NCBI GenBank assembly: GCA_036435485.1
Contig: CM071595.1
Span: 3,410,001 to 3,474,000, forward strand
Source of the DNA: Saposhnikovia divaricata
Lineage: Eukaryota > Streptophyta > Magnoliopsida > Apiales > Apiaceae
Reading direction: 5' to 3'
Length of the DNA stretch: 64,000 bases
This document shows, piece after piece, positions 59,424 to 64,000 of this stretch (the stretch's first letter is position 1; every line of letters begins with the position of its first letter). The notes under the pieces are model-generated. The model did not search any database. It was given only the letters and a program-made list of their open reading frames with translations, and was not told the DNA's origin. The translations under genes were made by a program, and so were the position numbers.

Positions 59424-61597
59424 CATGGTTCCGAAAATCGAGTTTCGATCATATCAGCTCCGATTCTGGTCCGAACTGCGTCAAATAAAATTTCGTTGAA
59501 TTCCAATAACCCATAAGAACAAAATATGTTAAAATATCCATAAAATGGTTCGACTCGATTTTTAACAATATCCTGTGTACTAAACCCTTTGAAGATTATC
59601 CGAAAACCGAGTTTCGGTCATTTCTGCCCCGATTCAGGTCCGACCGGCACCAAATAAAATTTCATTGAATTCCAATAACCCATAGGAACAAAATATGTAA
59701 AAATATCCACAAAATGGTCCGACTCGATTTTTAACGATATCCCGTGTACTAACCCCTTTGGGAATATCCGAAAATCGAGTTTCGATTATATTAGCTCCGA
59801 TTCAGGTCCGAAACGCGTCAAATAAAATTTTGTTGAATCCCAATAACCCGTAGGAACAAAATATGTAAAAATGTCCATGAAATGGTCCGACCCGATTTTT
59901 AACAATATTTCGTGTACTAACCCTTTTGAGGATTATTCGAAAACCGATTTTCATTCAGATCAGGTCCGATTCAGGTTCGAACTACGTCAAATAAAATTTT
60001 GTTGAATTTTAATAACCCATAGGAACAAAATCTGTAAAAATATGCATAAAATGGTCCGACTTGATTTTTAACAATATCCCGTGTACCAACACCTTTTTAG
60101 GATTATCCGAAAATCGGGTTTCGATCATATCAGCTCCGATTCGGGTCCGAATTACGTCAAATAAAATTTCATTGAATTCCAATAACCCAAAAGAACAAAA
60201 TATGTAATTCGACTCTATTTTTAACAATATCCCGTGTACTAACCCCTTTGAGGATTATCCGAAAACCGAGTTTCGGTCATTTCAGCCCCGATTTAGGTCC
60301 GAACGGCACCAAATAAAATTTCATCGAATTCCACTAACCCATAGGAACAAAATATGTAAAAATATCCACAAAATAGTTCGACTCAATTTTTAACAATATC
60401 CCGTGTACTAACTCCTTTGGGAATATCCGAAAATCGAGTTTCGATTATATTAGCTCCGATTCAGGTCCGAAACGCGTCAAATAAAATTTTGTTGAATCCC
60501 AATAACCCGTAGGAACAAAATATGTAAAAATGTCCATGAAATGGTCCGACCCGATTTTTAACAATATTTCGTGTACTAACCCTTTTGAGGATTATTCGAA
60601 AACCGATTTTCAATCAGATCAGGTCCGATTCAGGTTCGAACTACGTCAAATAAAATTTTGTTGAATTTTAATAACCCATAGGAACAAAATCTGTAAAAAT
60701 ATGCATAAAATGGTCCGACTTGATTTTTAACAATATCCCGTGTACCAACACCTTTTTAGGATTATCCGAAAATCGGGTTTCGATCATATCAGCTCCGATT
60801 CGGGTCCGAATTACGTCAAATAAAATTTCATTGAATTCCAATAACCCAAAAGAACAAAATATGTAATTCGACTCTATTTTTAACAATATCCCGTGTACTA
60901 ACCCCTTTGAGGATTATCCGAAAACCGAGTTTCGGTCATTTCAGCGCCGATTTAGGTCCCAACGGCACCAAATAAAATTTCATCGAATTCCACTAACCCA
61001 TAGGAACAAAATATGTAAAAATATCCACAAAATAGTCCGACTCAATTTTTAACAATATCCCGTGTACTAACCCCTTTGGGAATATCCGAAAATCGAGTTT
61101 CGATTATATTAGCTCCGATTCAGGTCCGAAATGCGTCAAATAAATTTTTGTTGAATCCCAATAACCCATAGGAACAAAATATGTAAAAATGTCCATGAAA
61201 TGGTCCGACCCGATTTTTAACAATATTTCGTGTACTAACCCCTTTGAGGATTATCCGAAAACCGATTTTCAATCATATCAGGTCCCATTCAGGTTCGAAC
61301 TACGTCAAATAAAATTTTGTTGAATTTTAATAACCCATAGGAAAAAAAATATATAAAAATATCCACAAAATGGACCGACTGTATTTTTTGCAATATCCCG
61401 TGTACTAACCCTTTTGAGAATTTTCCGAAAGCCGATTTTCGAACATATCAGCTCCGATTCTGGTCCGAACTACGTCAAATAAAATTTCATTGAATTCCAA
61501 TAACCTATAGGAACCAAATATGTAAAAATATCCACAAAGTGGTCCGACTCGATTTTTAAGTCTGAACCGCGTCAAATAAAATTTGGTTGAATGCAGG

Positions 61598-61712
61598 TTT
61601 AGGGTTTACGATTTAGGGTTTGTTTTAGGGTTTAGGGTTTGAGGGTTTAAGATTTTAGGGTTTAGGGTCTAAGGTTTAGGGGTTTAAGGTTTAGGATTTA
61701 GGGTTTAGGGTT
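61598..61712. repeat. Telomere-like block 19
   Basis: Same form as block 15. It follows block 18 by 2282 bp. Confidence 0.93.
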
Positions 61713-63869
61713 CATGGTTCCGAAAATCGAGTTTCGATCATATCAGCTCCGATTCGGGTCCGAATTACGTCAAATAAAATTTCGTTGAATTCCAATAACC
61801 CAAAAGAACAAAATATGTAATTCGACTCTATTTTTAACAATATCCCGTGTACTAAACCCTTTGAAGATTATCCGAAAACCGAGTTTCGGTCATTTCTGCC
61901 CCGATTCAGGTCCGACCGGCACCAAATAAAATTTCATTGAATTCCAATAACCCATAGGAACAAAATATGTAAAAATATCCACAAAATGATCCGACTCGAT
62001 TTTTAACGATATCCCGTGTACTAACCCCTTTGGGAATATCCGAAAATCGAGTTTCGATTATATTAGCTCCGATTCAGGTCCGAAACGCGTCAAATAAAAT
62101 TTTGTTGAATCCCAATAACCCGTAGGAACAAAATATGTAAAAATGTCCATGAAATGGTCCGACCCGATTTTTAACAATATTTCGTGTACTAACCCTTTTG
62201 AGGATTATTCGAAAACCGATTTTCATTCAGATCAGGTCCGATTCAGGTTCGAACTACGTCAAATAAAATTTTGTTGAATTTTAATAACCCATAGGAACAA
62301 AATCTGTAAAAATATGCATAAAATGGTCCGACTTGATTTTTAACAATATCCCGTGTACCAACACCTTTTTAGGATTATCCGAAAATCGGGTTTCGATCAT
62401 ATCAGCTCCGATTCGGGTCCGAATTACGTCAAATAAAATTTCATTGAATTCCAATAACCCAAAAGAACAAAATATGTAATTCGACTCTATTTTTAACAAT
62501 ATCCCGTGTACTAACCCCTTTGAGGATTATCCGAAAACCGAGTTTCGGTCATTTCAGCCCCGATTTAGGTCCGAACGGCACCAAATAAAATTTCATCGAA
62601 TTCCACTAACCCATAGGAACAAAATATGTAAAAATATCCACAAAATAGTCCGATTCAATTTTTAACAATATCCCGTGTACTAACCCCTTTGGGAATATCC
62701 GAAAATCGAGTTTCGATTATATTAGCTCCGATTCAGGTCCGAAACGCGTCAAATATAATTTTGTTGAATCCCAATAACCCGTAGGAACAAAATATGTAAA
62801 AATGTCCATGAAATGGTCCGACCCGATTTTTAACAATATTTCGTGTACTAACCCTTTTGAGGATTATTCGAAAACCGATTTTCATTCAAATCAGGTCCGA
62901 TTCAGGTTCGAACTACGTCAAATAAAATTTTGTTGAATTTTAATAACCCATAGGAACAAAATCTGTAAAAATATGCATAAAATGGTCCGACTTGATTTTT
63001 AACAATATCCCGTGTACCAACACCTTTTTAGGATTATCCGAAAATCGGGTTTCGATCATATCAGCTCCGATTCGGGTCCGAATTACGTCAAATAAAATTT
63101 CATTGAATTCCAATAACCCAAAAGAACAAAATATGTAATTCGGCTCTATTTTTAACAATATCCCGTGTACTAACCCCTTTGAGGATTATCCGAAAACCGA
63201 GTTTCGGTCATTTCAGCGCCGATTTAGGTCCGAACGGCACCAAATAAAATTTCATCGAATTCCACTAACCCATAGGAACAAAATATGTAAAAATATCCAC
63301 AAAATAGTCCGACTCAATTTTTAACAATATCCCGTGTACTAACCCCTTTGGGAATATCCGAAAATCGAGTTTCGATTTTATTAGCTCCGATTCAGGTCCG
63401 AAATGCGTCAAATAAATTTTTGTTGAATCCCAATAACCCATAGGAACAAAATATGTAAAAATGTCCATGAAATGGTCCGACCCGATTTTTAACAATATTT
63501 CGTGTACTAACCCCTTTGAGGATTATCCGAAAACCGATTTTCAATCATATCAGGTCCCATTCAGGTTCGAACTACGTCAAATAAAATTTTGTTGAATTTT
63601 AATAACCCATAGGAAAAAAAATATATAAAAATATCCACAAAATGGACCGACTGTATTTTTTGCAATATCCCGTGTACTAACCCTTTTGAGAATTTTCCGA
63701 AAGCCGATTTTCGAACATATCAGCTCCGATTCTGGTCCGAACTGCGTCAAATAAAATTTCATTGAATTCCAATAACCTATAGGAACCAAATATGTAAAAA
63801 TATCCACAAAGTGGTCCGACTCGATTTTTAAGTCTGAACCGCGTCAAATAAAATTTGGTTGAATGCAGG

Positions 63870-63984
63870 TTTAGGGTTTACGATTTAGGGTTTGTTTTAG
63901 GGTTTAGGGTTTGAGGGTTTAAGATTTTAGGGTTTAGGGTCTAAGGTTTAGGGGTTTAAGGTTTAGGATTTAGGGTTTAGGGTT
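63870..63984. repeat. Telomere-like block 20
   Basis: Same form as block 19, 2272 bp downstream. The TTCATGGTTCCGAAAATC junction is the last sequence in the window. Confidence 0.93.
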
Positions 63985-64000
63985 CATGGTTCCGAAAATC

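Larger units (their letters stand above)
59424..64000. repeat. Satellite, right arm with a ~2272-bp higher-order variant
   Basis: After block 18 the unit grows by one four-monomer segment: the same monomer group appears at 60009 and 60668 (offset 659 bp) and again at 62281 and 62940 (offset 659 bp), with 2272 bp between the pairs. Blocks 19 and 20 are likewise 2272 bp apart. A patch at about 61752-61835 carries variants from another monomer position. The array runs past the window edge. Confidence 0.88.

Overview
The window is plant repetitive DNA: a long satellite array with one young LTR retrotransposon inserted in it. I see no host single-copy gene. A plant is indicated by degenerate TTTAGGG (plant-type telomere) tracts, a Ty1/copia element with plant-style gag, pol and extra 3' ORFs, an initiator-Met tRNA primer site, and an AT-rich satellite with 168-170 bp monomers. 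I cannot name the species.

Layout. 1-39,989 is the left satellite arm. Monomers fall into several types arranged as higher-order repeats (HORs): four copies of a five-monomer unit of about 844 bp (676-4053), then six copies of a four-monomer unit of 676 bp (4054-8109), then more irregular DNA in which short telomere-like blocks recur. There are 20 such blocks in the window (14 left, 6 right). All share one degenerate internal pattern and sit at the same breakpoint inside a truncated monomer, so they were amplified with the satellite. Larger duplications are visible: 6056-11120 with 14665-19722, and 9851-12160 with 12161-14468.

39,990-53,077 is a 13.1 kb Ty1/copia element, probably of the Sirevirus type, on the plus strand. 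It is flanked by a 5-bp target-site duplication (GAGGA). The order is 5' LTR (1033 bp), primer binding site, gag with two zinc knuckles and a coiled coil, pol (protease, integrase, reverse transcriptase, RNase H), a 500-bp non-coding region with a hairpin and a TATA-like box, a long extra reading frame split by one TAG into ORF3 and ORF4, polypurine tract, and 3' LTR (1034 bp). By eye the LTRs differ by two substitutions and one 1-bp indel, so insertion is very recent. Despite this, gag and pol lie in different frames and the extra ORF has an in-frame stop.

The most unusual feature is a 9-bp motif, TCAACGGAT (or its complement ATCCGTTGA), present about 44 times in the element: 11 in each LTR, 4 in gag, 6 in pol, 5 in the pol-ORF3 spacer and 7 in ORF3. 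Inside genes it is read in different frames and orientations (Ser-Thr-Asp, Pro-Leu-Thr, Ser-Val-Asp), which points to conservation or spread as DNA and not as protein.

53,078-64,000 is the right satellite arm. It resumes exactly where the left arm stopped and is dominated by nearly identical 1630-bp HOR units, each with one telomere-like block, followed by a 2272-bp variant. Many short minus-strand open frames in the satellite are by-products of its sequence and are not called as genes. Coordinates, repeat boundaries and LTR differences were read by eye without alignment software.
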